Numbered from the stretch's first letter, positions 51,730 to 60,419 are shown. The stretch: 64,000 nucleotides of DNA from Chryseobacterium salipaludis (GCF_022968825.1 NZ_JALHKS010000003.1:248001-312000); one strand, 5' to 3'. Translations and numbers: made by a program. Notes: generated by a model not told the origin, from the sequence alone.

Positions 51730-53331
51730 ATGAAAAAAACTTTACTTACTGCCTCTTTACTGGCAATGCCATTTTTGGCAACATCGCAAATCTTCCAGGA
51801 AGATTTTGATGGGAATGGTCCGGGGATCGGTGCCTGGACAAAGATTGATGTGGATGGCCTCCCACACGCTGAAGCAGTGGCACAGTATGATGCGAGTGCC
51901 TGGATTCGGGTAGACCGCGGCGGCCCGACTCCCAATTATGGTGGCCCCGATGGAAATTATGCAGCTGCCAGTTCATCCTGGTATGATCCGGCCGGCACTT
52001 CCAACGACTGGTTAATTTCGCCGGCTATTGCGATCCCTGCCGGAGGAGCTGATTTATCTTGGGAAGCCAAAGCACAAGATCCGGATTTCCGCGACGGATA
52101 TAAAGTAATGCTGGCTCCAAGCGGTGGCAATACGGTGGCTGATTTTACAGTGACGCTCTACAGCACAGCGGCTGAAAATGGTGCCTGGATCAAAAGAACG
52201 GCATCACTGGCGGATTATGCCGGCACCAGCGTACGCATTGCCTTTGTAAATAATTCTACCGATAAATTCGTGTTGCTGCTGGACAATATTCTGGTAAAGG
52301 ATATTCCGACAGAAGCGCCCGGATGCCCTACGCTCACTTCGCCGGCAAACAGCACGACCGGAGTTGATTATAACGTTCCTTTATCATTGAAATGGACCGC
52401 AGCAACAATGGGTGGCGAAGCATCAGCTTACGACGTTTACCTGGATACCAACCCGGACCCAACTACTTTACTGGGCTCCACTTCGGAAATGTCCTACAAC
52501 GTACTGAATCTGGAAGCTGATAAGACCTATTATTGGAAAGTAGTTCCCAAAAACAGTGTTGGTGCTGCAACAGGCTGTACGGTATTCAGTTTTACCACGA
52601 TGGCAAATCCATTTGCGCCGTATTGCGGACCGCTGAATTTCACCTCCAAAACAGAGCCTATTACGTTAGTAAATTTTGCAGGTATTAATAATGTGACCCC
52701 TGCGGCGACCTCTAATACAGAAGGACACCAGGACTTTATTAATATTACGGGAAATGTTTCGGCCGGAAACACATATACGATTAAATTGCAAGGGAATACA
52801 TCAGGAAATTTCAAAAATAACTTCGTGGTATTCATCGACTGGAACCAAAATGGAATACTGGATGATGCAGGAGAAGTGTACCAGGTACCGACCGCCTTGC
52901 AAAACTCAACCGGTACGGATGGCAAGGAAGTGACAATGGATATCGCTGTTCCAGCTGATGCAGTTGCCGGTTCTACCAGAATGCGTGTTAAAAAGATTTT
53001 CGGCTCTACTAATTTACTTAACCCTTGCATGGGTGCAAGTTATGGCCAGGCAGAAGATTATACGGTGAATGTAGGTACACTCGGCACAAGCGAAGCGAAT
53101 CGCCAGAATTTGAATGTATACCCGAATCCGGTGCTAGATGTGCTGAATATCGATTCAGACAGCAAATTATCCGGCGTAACGGTACATGATCTGACCGGGA
53201 AAGCTGTATCGAGTCACACAATGGCAGCACAGAAAAATCAGATCAATCTGAGCAAACTGTCGCCGGGCGTTTATGTGGTAACTGTTCAAACCGAAGCCGG
53301 CAGCAAAACAGTGAAAATTTTGAAAAAGTAA
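51730..53331 (+). CDS. type IX secretion cargo with adhesin-type, Fn3-like and GEVED domains
   Basis: 533 residues. Signal peptide (1-19, ending LATSQ); choice-of-anchor J / cleaved-adhesin domain about 20-190 (EDFDG...W, NDWLISPAI); Fn3-like domain about 200-290 (SLKWTAAT, YYWKVVPKNSVG); GEVED domain about 300-455 (VVFIDWNQNGILDDAGEVYQV, GQAEDYTVNV); T9SS type A C-terminal domain from about 465 (NVYPNPVLDVLNI, LSPGVYVVTVQTEAG, KTVKILKK). It should cross the outer membrane by the por/T9SS machinery and be surface-bound or released; no protease catalytic site, so an adhesive or carbohydrate/protein-binding role is likely. Single-gene unit between two identical terminators; promoter TTG-N20-TAACTTCG (51673-51703) is a near match. 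Confidence 0.92.
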   Translation: MKKTLLTASLLAMPFLATSQIFQEDFDGNGPGIGAWTKIDVDGLPHAEAVAQYDASAWIRVDRGGPTPNYGGPDGNYAAASSSWYDPAGTSNDWLISPAIAIPAGGADLSWEAKAQDPDFRDGYKVMLAPSGGNTVADFTVTLYSTAAENGAWIKRTASLADYAGTSVRIAFVNNSTDKFVLLLDNILVKDIPTEAPGCPTLTSPANSTTGVDYNVPLSLKWTAATMGGEASAYDVYLDTNPDPTTLLGSTSEMSYNVLNLEADKTYYWKVVPKNSVGAATGCTVFSFTTMANPFAPYCGPLNFTSKTEPITLVNFAGINNVTPAATSNTEGHQDFINITGNVSAGNTYTIKLQGNTSGNFKNNFVVFIDWNQNGILDDAGEVYQVPTALQNSTGTDGKEVTMDIAVPADAVAGSTRMRVKKIFGSTNLLNPCMGASYGQAEDYTVNVGTLGTSEANRQNLNVYPNPVLDVLNIDSDSKLSGVTVHDLTGKAVSSHTMAAQKNQINLSKLSPGVYVVTVQTEAGSKTVKILKK

Positions 53332-53357
53332 TCTTTTCATTTATTATAATTATTGAG

Positions 53358-53381
53358 GGCCTGCGTAAGCGGGCTTTTTTT
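53358..53381 (+). terminator. terminator after the T9SS cargo gene
   Basis: GCCTGC-GTAA-GCGGGC followed by seven T; exact copy of the hairpin at 51531. Confidence 0.85.
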
Positions 53382-53437
53382 GTTTACGGTTTCAAAAAGA
53401 ACTTGTTTTATTTACAGCAAATTAGAACTCTCTTTTG

Positions 53438-53468
53438 TTGTGAGACTGCAAAATAAACTTTACTTTTG
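53438..53468 (+). promoter_or_regulatory. promoter of rpsF-rpsR (TTG-N20-TACTTTTG)
   Basis: TTG at 53438-53440, TACTTTTG at 53461-53468, spacing 20 nt; 33 nt from the box to the rpsF ATG. The leader is too short for the S6:S18-binding RNA motif known in other phyla. Confidence 0.75.
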
Positions 53469-53501
53469 CAGCTTGTAATATTTAACAAATTATTTAACAT
53501 C

Positions 53502-53843
53502 ATGAACAACTACGAAACTGTTTTCATTTTAACTCCCGTTCTATCTGACGCACAGGTGGAGGAAGCAGTGAAAAAGTTTGAAGACCTGTTGACTTCAAAC
53601 AATTGCGAAATTGTCGCCAAAGAAAAATGGGGACTGAAAAAATTAGCTTACCCAATTCAGCTGAAAAAGAATGGTTTCTACACCCTGATCGAATTTAAGG
53701 GAGAAGGAACTGTGGTAGCTGATCTGGAGCTCGCCTTCAAACGTGACGAACGAGTGATCCGTTACCTGACTACAAAACTGGACAAGCATGCGATTGACTA
53801 TGCCGTTACCAGAAGAAACAAACTGAAAGCTGCTAAAGCATAA
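53502..53843 (+). CDS. rpsF: 30S ribosomal protein S6
   Basis: 113 residues from ATG 53502, giving the standard [12 protein letters not shown] start; the longer frame from 53466 begins within the promoter box. YPI near 50-52 and [17 protein letters not shown] near 77-93 are S6 features. Binds S18 in the platform of the small subunit; rpsR follows after 20 nt. Confidence 0.97.
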   Translation: MNNYETVFILTPVLSDAQVEEAVKKFEDLLTSNNCEIVAKEKWGLKKLAYPIQLKKNGFYTLIEFKGEGTVVADLELAFKRDERVIRYLTTKLDKHAIDYAVTRRNKLKAAKA

Positions 53844-53863
53844 TTTTAAAAAAAGATACAGAT

Positions 53864-54166
53864 ATGGCAATCGATGATATGGCTAAACAAGCCTCCGCAG
53901 GTGGTGAATCTGAAGTAAGATTTCTGACCCCTGTAGATATTAATACAAAATCCGACAAAAAATACTGCCGTTTCAAAAAATACGGAATTAAGCACGTTGA
54001 TTACAAAGACGCTGACTTCCTGTTGCAGTTTGTGAACGAGCAGGGTAAAATTTTACCAAGACGCTACACCGGAACTTCCCTGAAATACCAGCGTAAAGTT
54101 TCTGCAGCGATCAAAAGAGCACGTCACCTGGCTATGATGCCTTACGTTGCTGACCTTTTAAAATAA
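53864..54166 (+). CDS. rpsR: 30S ribosomal protein S18
   Basis: 100 residues. Core [20 protein letters not shown] and [34 protein letters not shown] are S18. The single Cys (YCRF) suggests the zinc-independent form. Partner of rpsF, ends at a terminator, so rplI is separately controlled. Confidence 0.97.
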   Translation: MAIDDMAKQASAGGESEVRFLTPVDINTKSDKKYCRFKKYGIKHVDYKDADFLLQFVNEQGKILPRRYTGTSLKYQRKVSAAIKRARHLAMMPYVADLLK

Positions 54167-54177
54167 GAAACAAAGAG

Positions 54178-54208
54178 AAGAGGAAAGCGTTCAGTTTTCC
54201 TCTTTTTT
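54178..54208 (+). terminator. terminator after rpsR
   Basis: 9-bp stem AAGAGGAAA (54178-54186) / TTTCCTCTT (54196-54204), then T run. Divides rpsF-rpsR from rplI. Confidence 0.8.
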
Positions 54209-54294
54209 AAGTTGCTGAATTAAATTTATATTCTAACTGTTTTAAAGAAGCTTTATGAAATTTGCTTCTGCCAAACAAAAACAAGACAACAACA

Positions 54295-54816
54295 ATGGAC
54301 ATTATCCTAAAAAAAGACGTAGAAAACCTGGGACTGGAGTTTGATACCGTAAGTGTTAAACCGGGTTATGCACGTAACTTCCTATTGCCACAAGGCCTGG
54401 CAGTACTGGCTACGCCAAAAAACAAAGCGGCACTTGCTGAAACTTTGGAATCAAGAAAAGAAGAAGAAGCAAAATTGGTTTCTGCTGCGAACGCAACGGT
54501 TGAGCAACTGAAAAACACCAATATTACCATCGCTGCGAAAGTGGGTACCGGTGATAAACTGTTTGGTTCTATCAACAATGCAGATCTTTCTGAAGAGCTT
54601 TCTAAATCAGGCGTTCAGGTTGATAAAAAATACATCAAAATTCCTGGTAACAACATCAAGAGAACCGGTAAATTTACCGCGTTGATCCGTCTGCACAGAA
54701 ATGTAGAACACAACTTCGATTTCGAAGTAGTATCTGACGCTCCTGCAGAGCCTGTACAAAAGGCTGCTCCTGCTGCTCCTAAAGCTACCACAGAGGAAGA
54801 AAATACAGAAGCATAA
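54295..54816 (+). CDS. rplI: 50S ribosomal protein L9
   Basis: 173 residues from ATG 54295 (MDIILKKDVENLG); the frame from 54262 is longer than the family. GYARNFLLPQGLA near 24-36 is the L9 signature; two-lobe protein joined by the Glu/Lys-rich helix. An Ala/Pro/Glu tail of about 25 residues (after 148) extends past the usual end. A small hairpin AGAAGC/GCTTCT at 54246-54269 lies in the leader. Confidence 0.97.
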   Translation: MDIILKKDVENLGLEFDTVSVKPGYARNFLLPQGLAVLATPKNKAALAETLESRKEEEAKLVSAANATVEQLKNTNITIAAKVGTGDKLFGSINNADLSEELSKSGVQVDKKYIKIPGNNIKRTGKFTALIRLHRNVEHNFDFEVVSDAPAEPVQKAAPAAPKATTEEENTEA

Positions 54817-54837
54817 TCAGCTTTTATACTGAATACT

Positions 54838-54867
54838 AAATCCGAACTCGAAAGGTTCGGATTTTTT
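54838..54867 (+). terminator. terminator after rplI
   Basis: Perfect 10-bp stem AAATCCGAAC (54838-54847) / GTTCGGATTT (54855-54864) followed by TTT. Confidence 0.85.
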
Positions 54868-55174
54868 GTGTTTGGAGATATGCTGTTAAAAATGCTTTTA
54901 TGCCAATTGACTTCAGCGGTTTACTTTTATTCAGGAATGCAATTCAGGTTTGCACAACAGAATAAAACGGGCAGATAACAAGCTGAATTCACAAGCCACA
55001 ATATACCGACAGAAAACCGCTAGTAATCAAAACATAGAAATACCGGACTGAAGAGCATCATAATTATAAAGCTTGGGCAGTCACATGATGACGGGTTTTA
55101 TAGCTTCTATAAATGATTGTTTTAAAGCCTGTAATGATCATTCAAATGAAAATACTGTGTCAAACCCTATGTGC
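54868..55174. other. gene-free interval between rplI and the GOGAT-domain gene
   Basis: About 300 bp of A+T-rich sequence between two convergent genes. No plausible coding frame with a promoter, no tRNA and no clear hairpin apart from the terminators at both ends. Nothing identified. Confidence 0.6.
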
Positions 55175-55203
55175 ACAAAAAAAGCTCCGAAAAACGGAGC
55201 TTT
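55175..55203 (-). terminator. terminator after the GOGAT-domain gene
   Basis: Stem AAAGCTCCG (55181-55189) / CGGAGCTTT (55195-55203), loop AAAAA; on the minus strand followed by TTTTTTGTGC. Confidence 0.85.
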
Positions 55204-55223
55204 AGTACAATTAATTTTATCGC

Positions 55224-56756
55224 TTATTCAAACTTGCTGGCCATTGGCTCAGTTTTCTTCAGATTGGTAAACACTTCAGGGAAGTAACCATCTGCAAGAT
55301 GTTCAAATTCATCTCCTCTCATGAACATGCTAGCGTCAACATCATCATAAGAAGCGCGGCCTGCCGCTGCCATCAGTTCATTGCAGGTACGCAGTGTATT
55401 CTTGTGGAAGTGGTATACACGTTCGCTTTTATCAGTAACATCCAGACCTTTAATCAGCATTTTATCCTGCGTAGCAACCCCGGTAGGACAAGTGTTGGTG
55501 TTACAACGCAAGGCCTGAATACAACCCAGTGCAAACATAAATCCGCGCGCATTATTACACATATCAGCACCCATCGCGATGGCACGAAGAATATCCAAAG
55601 AAGTCAGGACTTTGCCACTAGCAATCAGTTTCATTTTGTCACGCAGTCCGTAATTGGTCAGCGTACGGTTTACGTAAATTAAAGCAGGCTCCAAAGGCAT
55701 ACCTACCCCATCGGAGAATTCTGGCGGTGCAGCACCGGTACCACCCTCAGCACCATCAATGGTAATAAAATCAGGATAAATTTTCAGGATGTTCATCTGC
55801 TCACAGATGTCCTCAAACTCGCTGGTATCACCAATACAAAGTTTAAAACCAACCGGTTTCCCACCAGACAGGTCACGAAGTTGCTTAATAAAATTTAACA
55901 ACCCGGCTGCATTGGAAAAAGCAGAGTGCGATGGCGGAGAAACAATAGTCATCCCTGGCTGTACGTGACGAATTGCCGCAATCTCGGGTGTATTCTTAGA
56001 ACCTGGCAACACACCTCCGTGTCCCGGTTTAGCACCTTGTGACAATTTGATTTCAATCATCTTCACCGTCGGTAGTGACACATTTTTCTTAAAGATGTCC
56101 GGAGAGAAATTTCCTTCCTCATCACGGCATCCGAAATATCCGGTACCGATCTGCCAGCAAAGGTCACCTCCCTGCAAGTGGTAAGGAGAGATTCCCCCTT
56201 CACCTGTATTATGGTAAAATTGTCCTTTCTTAGCTCCACGGTTTAAGGAGATGACCGCACGGTCACTCAAAGAACCAAAACTCATGGCAGAAATGTTAAA
56301 AATAGAGGCATTGTATTTTTGGGTACAATCATCACCTCCTACCCACACGCGCGGCAATTCTTCCATCGGTGATTTAGCATAAATAGAATGCTTAATCCCT
56401 TCGTAGCGTCGGGTATTAATATCGAGCTGCGTTCCGAAAGGAACGGTATCGGTTAAGTTTTTAGCGCGTCGGTACGCGGCAGAACGCTCATTGCGCGGAA
56501 AGGGTTTCCCGTCGGTTTCACGTTCAATAAAGTACTGCTGCATTTCCGGAGAAATACCCTCGAAAAAGTAGCGGAAGTAACCAAGTACCGGGAAGTTCCG
56601 GAGGATGGCATGTTTCGTCTGGAAACTGTTATAAATTCCCAGTAAATAGATGCAGGTAAGAAGAACAGGAATCCAGAGGTGCGCCTTTAAAACAAGCGAC
56701 AGCGCCCAGGTCACCACCAGGATTACAGCTCCCCATTTGATGAATTGATCTCTCAT
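55224..56756 (-). CDS. membrane-anchored FMN-binding glutamate synthase-domain protein
   Basis: 510 residues. Two hydrophobic helices at about 8-24 and 29-45, then the FMN/Fe-S GOGAT catalytic domain: NISAMSFGSLSDRA near 163-176, GAEGGTGAAPPEF near 330-342, and CNTNTCPTGVATQD near 430-443 with the 3Fe-4S Cys. There is no glutaminase domain and no gltD neighbour, so classical glutamate synthase activity cannot be complete from this protein alone. Orphan proteins of this build are widespread in Bacteroidetes with unknown substrate. A TATTTTTG box is 23 nt upstream. Confidence 0.88.
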   Translation of the reverse strand: MRDQFIKWGAVILVVTWALSLVLKAHLWIPVLLTCIYLLGIYNSFQTKHAILRNFPVLGYFRYFFEGISPEMQQYFIERETDGKPFPRNERSAAYRRAKNLTDTVPFGTQLDINTRRYEGIKHSIYAKSPMEELPRVWVGGDDCTQKYNASIFNISAMSFGSLSDRAVISLNRGAKKGQFYHNTGEGGISPYHLQGGDLCWQIGTGYFGCRDEEGNFSPDIFKKNVSLPTVKMIEIKLSQGAKPGHGGVLPGSKNTPEIAAIRHVQPGMTIVSPPSHSAFSNAAGLLNFIKQLRDLSGGKPVGFKLCIGDTSEFEDICEQMNILKIYPDFITIDGAEGGTGAAPPEFSDGVGMPLEPALIYVNRTLTNYGLRDKMKLIASGKVLTSLDILRAIAMGADMCNNARGFMFALGCIQALRCNTNTCPTGVATQDKMLIKGLDVTDKSERVYHFHKNTLRTCNELMAAAGRASYDDVDASMFMRGDEFEHLADGYFPEVFTNLKKTEPMASKFE

Positions 56757-57394
56757 TTCTTTTAATAATTTTCAGTGTTCAAAAATAACAATAATAAACC
56801 GACAAAAAAAGCCTCTTTGATTTATTTTGATAAAGCCTAAAACTGATGAGTTCTATTATCTTATTATTCATTGTAAAGCGGTGTTATACAACTTCTTATA
56901 ATTAATATGCAGTAAAGTATCAGGATTATTAGCTGATCATAATACATTGCGAATTCCTCACCGATTGTATCTCTATATCAATTATAAGCCCAATCTCTTA
57001 ATAAAGATAAAACGTCGCTTTTGTTCTATTTTTATTTTTATTGACAAAGATAGTTCTATTTTGCATATTTACACTAATGCACCGTATTAAAAACGGGCTC
57101 TCATAAATATTGCCATGGCAGTATGGCGGCATCCTTTTATAGATGTTAAAGTGGATGTTTTGCCTTCGTGAAACTCAAGGTCTTTAATACCGCTAGCCTG
57201 CTTTTTATAGTTATAAACAAACCATCGATCATTCTTGTCTTAGGTAAATACATGTTATGTCACAGCAGGGCGGTTTTGCAATCTACAAATTCCTCCTTGC
57301 AAGTTGAACCAGGCCGGACTGTCACAAATAAGAAGTATGTTCTGATTTGGCGTATTATTTGAGTAATTCTCCATATTTTTTAATTTTAATTCTA
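56757..57394. other. 638-bp A+T-rich region without a recognised gene
   Basis: Between the divergent GOGAT-domain and DUF4197 genes. Contains a TATTTTTG box on the minus strand (56787-56780) for the GOGAT-domain gene and a doubled GTTCTATTTT string (57022-57031 and 57053-57062) around TTGACAAAGATA. A GTG-started frame of 64 codons (57168-57362) has no family, no promoter box and atypical composition, so it is not called. May hold a small RNA or decayed gene; not demonstrated. Confidence 0.5.
56780..56787 (-). promoter_or_regulatory. -7 box of the GOGAT-domain gene (TATTTTTG)
   Basis: Exact TAnnTTTG match on the minus strand 23 nt upstream of the ATG at 56756; TTG found only at 15 nt spacing. 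Confidence 0.45.
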
Positions 57395-58081
57395 ATGAGA
57401 ACAAAAACCATCATAGTTGCAAGTGCTTCCGTTGTGGCGGCAGCGACCACCACGCAAAGTTGTGTGGCACTGGCTACCTCTGCCGTGGGAATTGCCGTAC
57501 TGAAAAAAGTTCTTTTGGGCGGTATTACCAAAGGGTTGGGTATTTTTGCAGATAAAAACAGCTTTTTAGCGAACCGGCTGATTGATGCGGCCATGCCGTC
57601 GCAGTTGCGCGAACTTAATAATACGCTGGAGAAGATCGGCCTTGGAAATCTCGTGCAAAAAGAACGCGAATATATTGCGCAGGCGGCGGCCTTTACAGTA
57701 GATGTGTCCCGGCCGGTACTGGTCAATGCGGTAAACTCGCTGACGGCGGAAGATGTGACGCGCATCGTACAGGGCGGAAGCGGCACTGCTACCAAATTAC
57801 TGCGCGAGAAAACTGAAACCCAACTCATGGCCGCCATTGCACCCAGAGTAGATGCAAAACTTAATGAGTACGGAATTGTGCAGACCTTAAACTCAGCCAT
57901 GGCCGGAAACAATTTGTTCGGCAGCATTTTCGGAGGACAGCAGAACGCTTCGAACAGCCTTACGTCGGGCATCAGCAGGCTGGCTGCTCAGCAGATGGTT
58001 AATGGCCTGTTTAATATTATCGAACAGCACGAACAACAAAATGCGGTGACGCTGCAAAATGCCTTACAGCAGAACCGCTAA
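57395..58081 (+). CDS. DUF4197 family exported protein
   Basis: 228 residues from ATG 57395; the frame opens 16 codons earlier but that part lacks a start with signal features. N-terminal signal VASASVVAAATTTQSC suggests a lipoprotein with Cys near 22, then a helical domain with KVLLGGITKGLGIFADKNSFLANRLIDAAMP near 36-66, LREKTETQLMAAIAPRVDAKLNEYG and a Gln-rich C-terminus. DUF4197 proteins are common in Bacteroidetes; role unknown. Starts a plus-strand run DUF4197-DUF493-TIGR01777. Confidence 0.82.
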   Translation: MRTKTIIVASASVVAAATTTQSCVALATSAVGIAVLKKVLLGGITKGLGIFADKNSFLANRLIDAAMPSQLRELNNTLEKIGLGNLVQKEREYIAQAAAFTVDVSRPVLVNAVNSLTAEDVTRIVQGGSGTATKLLREKTETQLMAAIAPRVDAKLNEYGIVQTLNSAMAGNNLFGSIFGGQQNASNSLTSGISRLAAQQMVNGLFNIIEQHEQQNAVTLQNALQQNR

Positions 58082-58142
58082 TCATCTTTTATATAAAACA
58101 CCTGTTCTCGCGATCCGCGGAAATACTTAAGAATTATTTATT

Positions 58143-58451
58143 ATGCTCAATATTATAGAAAACGACCAGAACGCCAATCCCGAAGAATTTTATAAATCAT
58201 TAAAAGAAAAACTGGAAGCCACCCATGATTTTCCCGAAGATTATCTTTTTAAATTCATCATCAATAACGATCCCTCCAAACACACAGAAATTTACCGCGT
58301 TTTCGATGGCATTAAGTTCACCCTGTCCAGCCGCGAAAGCAAAAACGGAAAATACACCTCCTTAAATATTAACGCTTTTGTGATGGATGCAGACCAAGTC
58401 ATCCGTATATATAAAGAAGTAGGGAAAATCGATGGTGTTATGATGCTTTAA
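58143..58451 (+). CDS. DUF493 (YbeD-like) protein
   Basis: 102 residues, small alpha/beta fold: EEFYKSLKEKLEATHDFPEDYLFKFIINND near 14-43, then TSLNINAFVMDADQVIRIYKEVGKIDGVMML, the DUF493 ending. ACT-like fold; E. coli YbeD lies beside lipB, whereas lipB here is elsewhere in the window. Function unknown. Sits 61 nt after DUF4197 and 13 nt before the epimerase gene. Confidence 0.85.
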   Translation: MLNIIENDQNANPEEFYKSLKEKLEATHDFPEDYLFKFIINNDPSKHTEIYRVFDGIKFTLSSRESKNGKYTSLNINAFVMDADQVIRIYKEVGKIDGVMML

Positions 58452-58464
58452 TATCATTAACGAA

Positions 58465-59358
58465 ATGACGATACTCATCACCGGTGGCAGCGGCCTCGTC
58501 GGAAAGGCTTTATGTCATCAATTACGTCAGCAGGGACACGTCTTAAAACTGCTCACACGGCATGAACCTGCCACGCAGGAGGAGTTACGCTGGGATCTCA
58601 CTAAAAAATATATTGATCCAACAACCTTTGAAGGTGTACAATCCATTGTCCACCTGGCCGGCGCGCCGATCAGCCAGCGCTGGACTGAAAAAAACAAGCG
58701 TGAAATGTACGCCAGCCGCGTGGATGCTGCCAATCTCCTTCATCAATATGTGAATCAGTCCGGTATTCAGCTCGATAGTTTTGTTTCCGCCTCGGGAATT
58801 AATTATTACGGGACGTTTACGGATAATCAAATACTTACGGAAGCGGACGCTGTAGTTCACCACGATTTTCTGTCTGATTTATGTGTAGTCTGGGAACAGG
58901 CTGCCGAGCAGTTTCGCGATGTGGCGGAAAGAGTGGTTCATTTGCGTACCCCAATGGTGCTCAGTAATAAAGGTGGCGCCTTGCCACAGTTGCTGCAGAT
59001 TGTGAATTTAAATCTCTCCGCGCCGGTTGGTTCCGGTAAACAATGGATGAACTGGATTCACCTGGAAGACATGGTCAACATGTACGTGGCTGCTATCGAA
59101 AATAGAAAGCTTGATGGCCCTTATAACGCGCTTGCAGATGAAGTTCCGACTAATGCTGATTTTATGAAACAGCTGGCACACGCACGACATAAATTATTTT
59201 TACCGATTCCGGTGCCTTCGTTTGTGCTGAAACTTATTTTTGGAGATACGAGTGCGGTACTGCTCACGGGAACCCGCGCTGATAACTCAAAAATTAAAAA
59301 CACTGATTTTAGTTTTAAATATAAGAAACTGTCGGCAGCCTTGCGGGATTTGGTATAA
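58465..59358 (+). CDS. TIGR01777 family SDR oxidoreductase (SulA-like epimerase)
   Basis: 297 residues. ITGGSGLVGKALCHQL near 4-19, VHLAGAPISQRWTEKNKREMYASR near 62-85 (the family hallmark), ASGINYYG near 109-116 and a C-terminal LLTGTRADNSKIKN with F-K-Y-K-K-L-S-A-A-L. NAD(P)-binding; substrate unknown. Its stop directly abuts the stop of the convergent ArsC-like gene. Confidence 0.9.
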   Translation: MTILITGGSGLVGKALCHQLRQQGHVLKLLTRHEPATQEELRWDLTKKYIDPTTFEGVQSIVHLAGAPISQRWTEKNKREMYASRVDAANLLHQYVNQSGIQLDSFVSASGINYYGTFTDNQILTEADAVVHHDFLSDLCVVWEQAAEQFRDVAERVVHLRTPMVLSNKGGALPQLLQIVNLNLSAPVGSGKQWMNWIHLEDMVNMYVAAIENRKLDGPYNALADEVPTNADFMKQLAHARHKLFLPIPVPSFVLKLIFGDTSAVLLTGTRADNSKIKNTDFSFKYKKLSAALRDLV

Positions 59359-59706
59359 TTAATCTTCGATAAAGAGTTTTGCCACTTCCATCGGGCGTGC
59401 AATCATGGCTATTTGTTCCTTGATCAAAATCGGACGTTGCATCAATGAGGGATTTTCTGCCAGAATTTGAAAACATCTGTCTTCACTCAATGTTTCCTGC
59501 CCAAACTTTTCCTTAAATAAAGCCTCATTTTTTCGAAGAAGCATTTCTGCGGGAACATTCAGCTTTTTCACCAAGGTTCTCAGTTCGGTATAAGAGAGCG
59601 GATGCGCAATGAAATCAATAATTTCAAAAGGCACTCCGTTTTCATCCAGAAATTCCAGAATGCCGCGGCTTTTGGAACAGCTCGGATTGTGTAATACTTT
59701 GAGCAT
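59359..59706 (-). CDS. ArsC/Spx-family thioredoxin-fold protein
   Basis: 115 residues. Cys10 in HNPSCSKSRG is the ArsC-type nucleophile; RPILIKEQIAMIARP near 93-107 is the family C-terminal signature with the two Arg. Usually called arsenate reductase (glutaredoxin) by homology. No other ars gene is near, so arsenate reduction is unproven. A TAACTTTG box precedes it. Confidence 0.88.
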   Translation of the reverse strand: MLKVLHNPSCSKSRGILEFLDENGVPFEIIDFIAHPLSYTELRTLVKKLNVPAEMLLRKNEALFKEKFGQETLSEDRCFQILAENPSLMQRPILIKEQIAMIARPMEVAKLFIED

Positions 59707-59723
59707 GATGGTTATATTATGTT

Positions 59724-59731
59724 CAAAGTTA
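59724..59731 (-). promoter_or_regulatory. -7 box of the ArsC-like gene (TAACTTTG)
   Basis: Exact TAnnTTTG match on the minus strand 17 nt upstream of the ATG at 59706. Confidence 0.45.
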
Positions 59732-59753
59732 CAATTTTTTAAAAAAATAAAAT

Positions 59754-60368
59754 TTAGAATAAGCCGTGCAGTTCGGCTTCGGTTCTTTCCAGGATATATC
59801 CGAAGTCTTCCGGCCGTTCCACGAAATCCAGATCGTCCACTTCAATCACCAGTAATTTTCCTTCTTTATAGTTGGAAATCCAATGTTCGTACTTCTGATT
59901 CAGTTTAGAAAGGTAATCAATGCTGATGGTAGCTTCATAATCACGGCCGCGCTTATAAATCTTCTTCACCAGATTCGGCACATCCGATTTCAGATAAATA
60001 AGCAGCTCGGGTGCAGACACAAAACTTTTCATTAACTCGAAAATTGACGAGTAATTTCTGTAGTCGCGGTCGGTGAGCAGCTGCATATCGTTCAGGTTCT
60101 GGGCAAAAATATGCGCGTCCTCATAAATCGTGCGGTCCTGTACGATGTTTTTACCGCTCTCGCGGATTTCTTTTACCTGTCGGAATCTGCTGCCCAGAAA
60201 ATAAATCTGCAGCGCAAAACTCCATTTGCTCATATCCGCATAAAAATCTTCGAGATATGGGTTATGGTCCACATCTTCGAACTGCGCTTCCCAGCCGTAA
60301 TGTTTGGCCAGCATGGTGGTAAGTGTAGTTTTGCCTGCTCCGATGTTTCCGGTGACCGCGATATGCAT
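59754..60368 (-). CDS. deoxynucleoside kinase
   Basis: 204 residues, dNK family (dAK/dGK/TK2-like). P-loop GNIGAGKTT at 7-15, DR at 78-79 in VQDRTIYEDAHIFA, and the Arg-rich lid KKIYKRGRDYEATISIDYL near 146-164. Salvages deoxynucleosides to monophosphates; base preference not readable. In the same orientation as the downstream ArsC-like gene, 47 nt apart. Confidence 0.92.
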   Translation of the reverse strand: MHIAVTGNIGAGKTTLTTMLAKHYGWEAQFEDVDHNPYLEDFYADMSKWSFALQIYFLGSRFRQVKEIRESGKNIVQDRTIYEDAHIFAQNLNDMQLLTDRDYRNYSSIFELMKSFVSAPELLIYLKSDVPNLVKKIYKRGRDYEATISIDYLSKLNQKYEHWISNYKEGKLLVIEVDDLDFVERPEDFGYILERTEAELHGLF

Positions 60369-60419
60369 AGTATTATATAAAAATATTTAAATGAAAAGTT
60401 GTACTGACTGCGGAAACAG

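Noticed and set aside
53469-53501. Possible S6:S18-binding leader ahead of rpsF
   Set aside because: The leader is about 33 nt, A+T-rich, without the CCG loop or stem needed for the motif.
55018-55028. CGCTAGTAATC, a string also found near the 3' end of 16S rRNA
   Set aside because: Only 11 bases match and nothing around them resembles rRNA; chance match.
57168-57362. 64-codon plus-strand frame with GTG start
   Set aside because: No TAnnTTTG box, no recognisable domain, A+T-rich composition unlike neighbouring genes.
59359-59706. Arsenic resistance operon
   Set aside because: Only an ArsC/Spx-like protein is present, without arsR, arsB or acr3.
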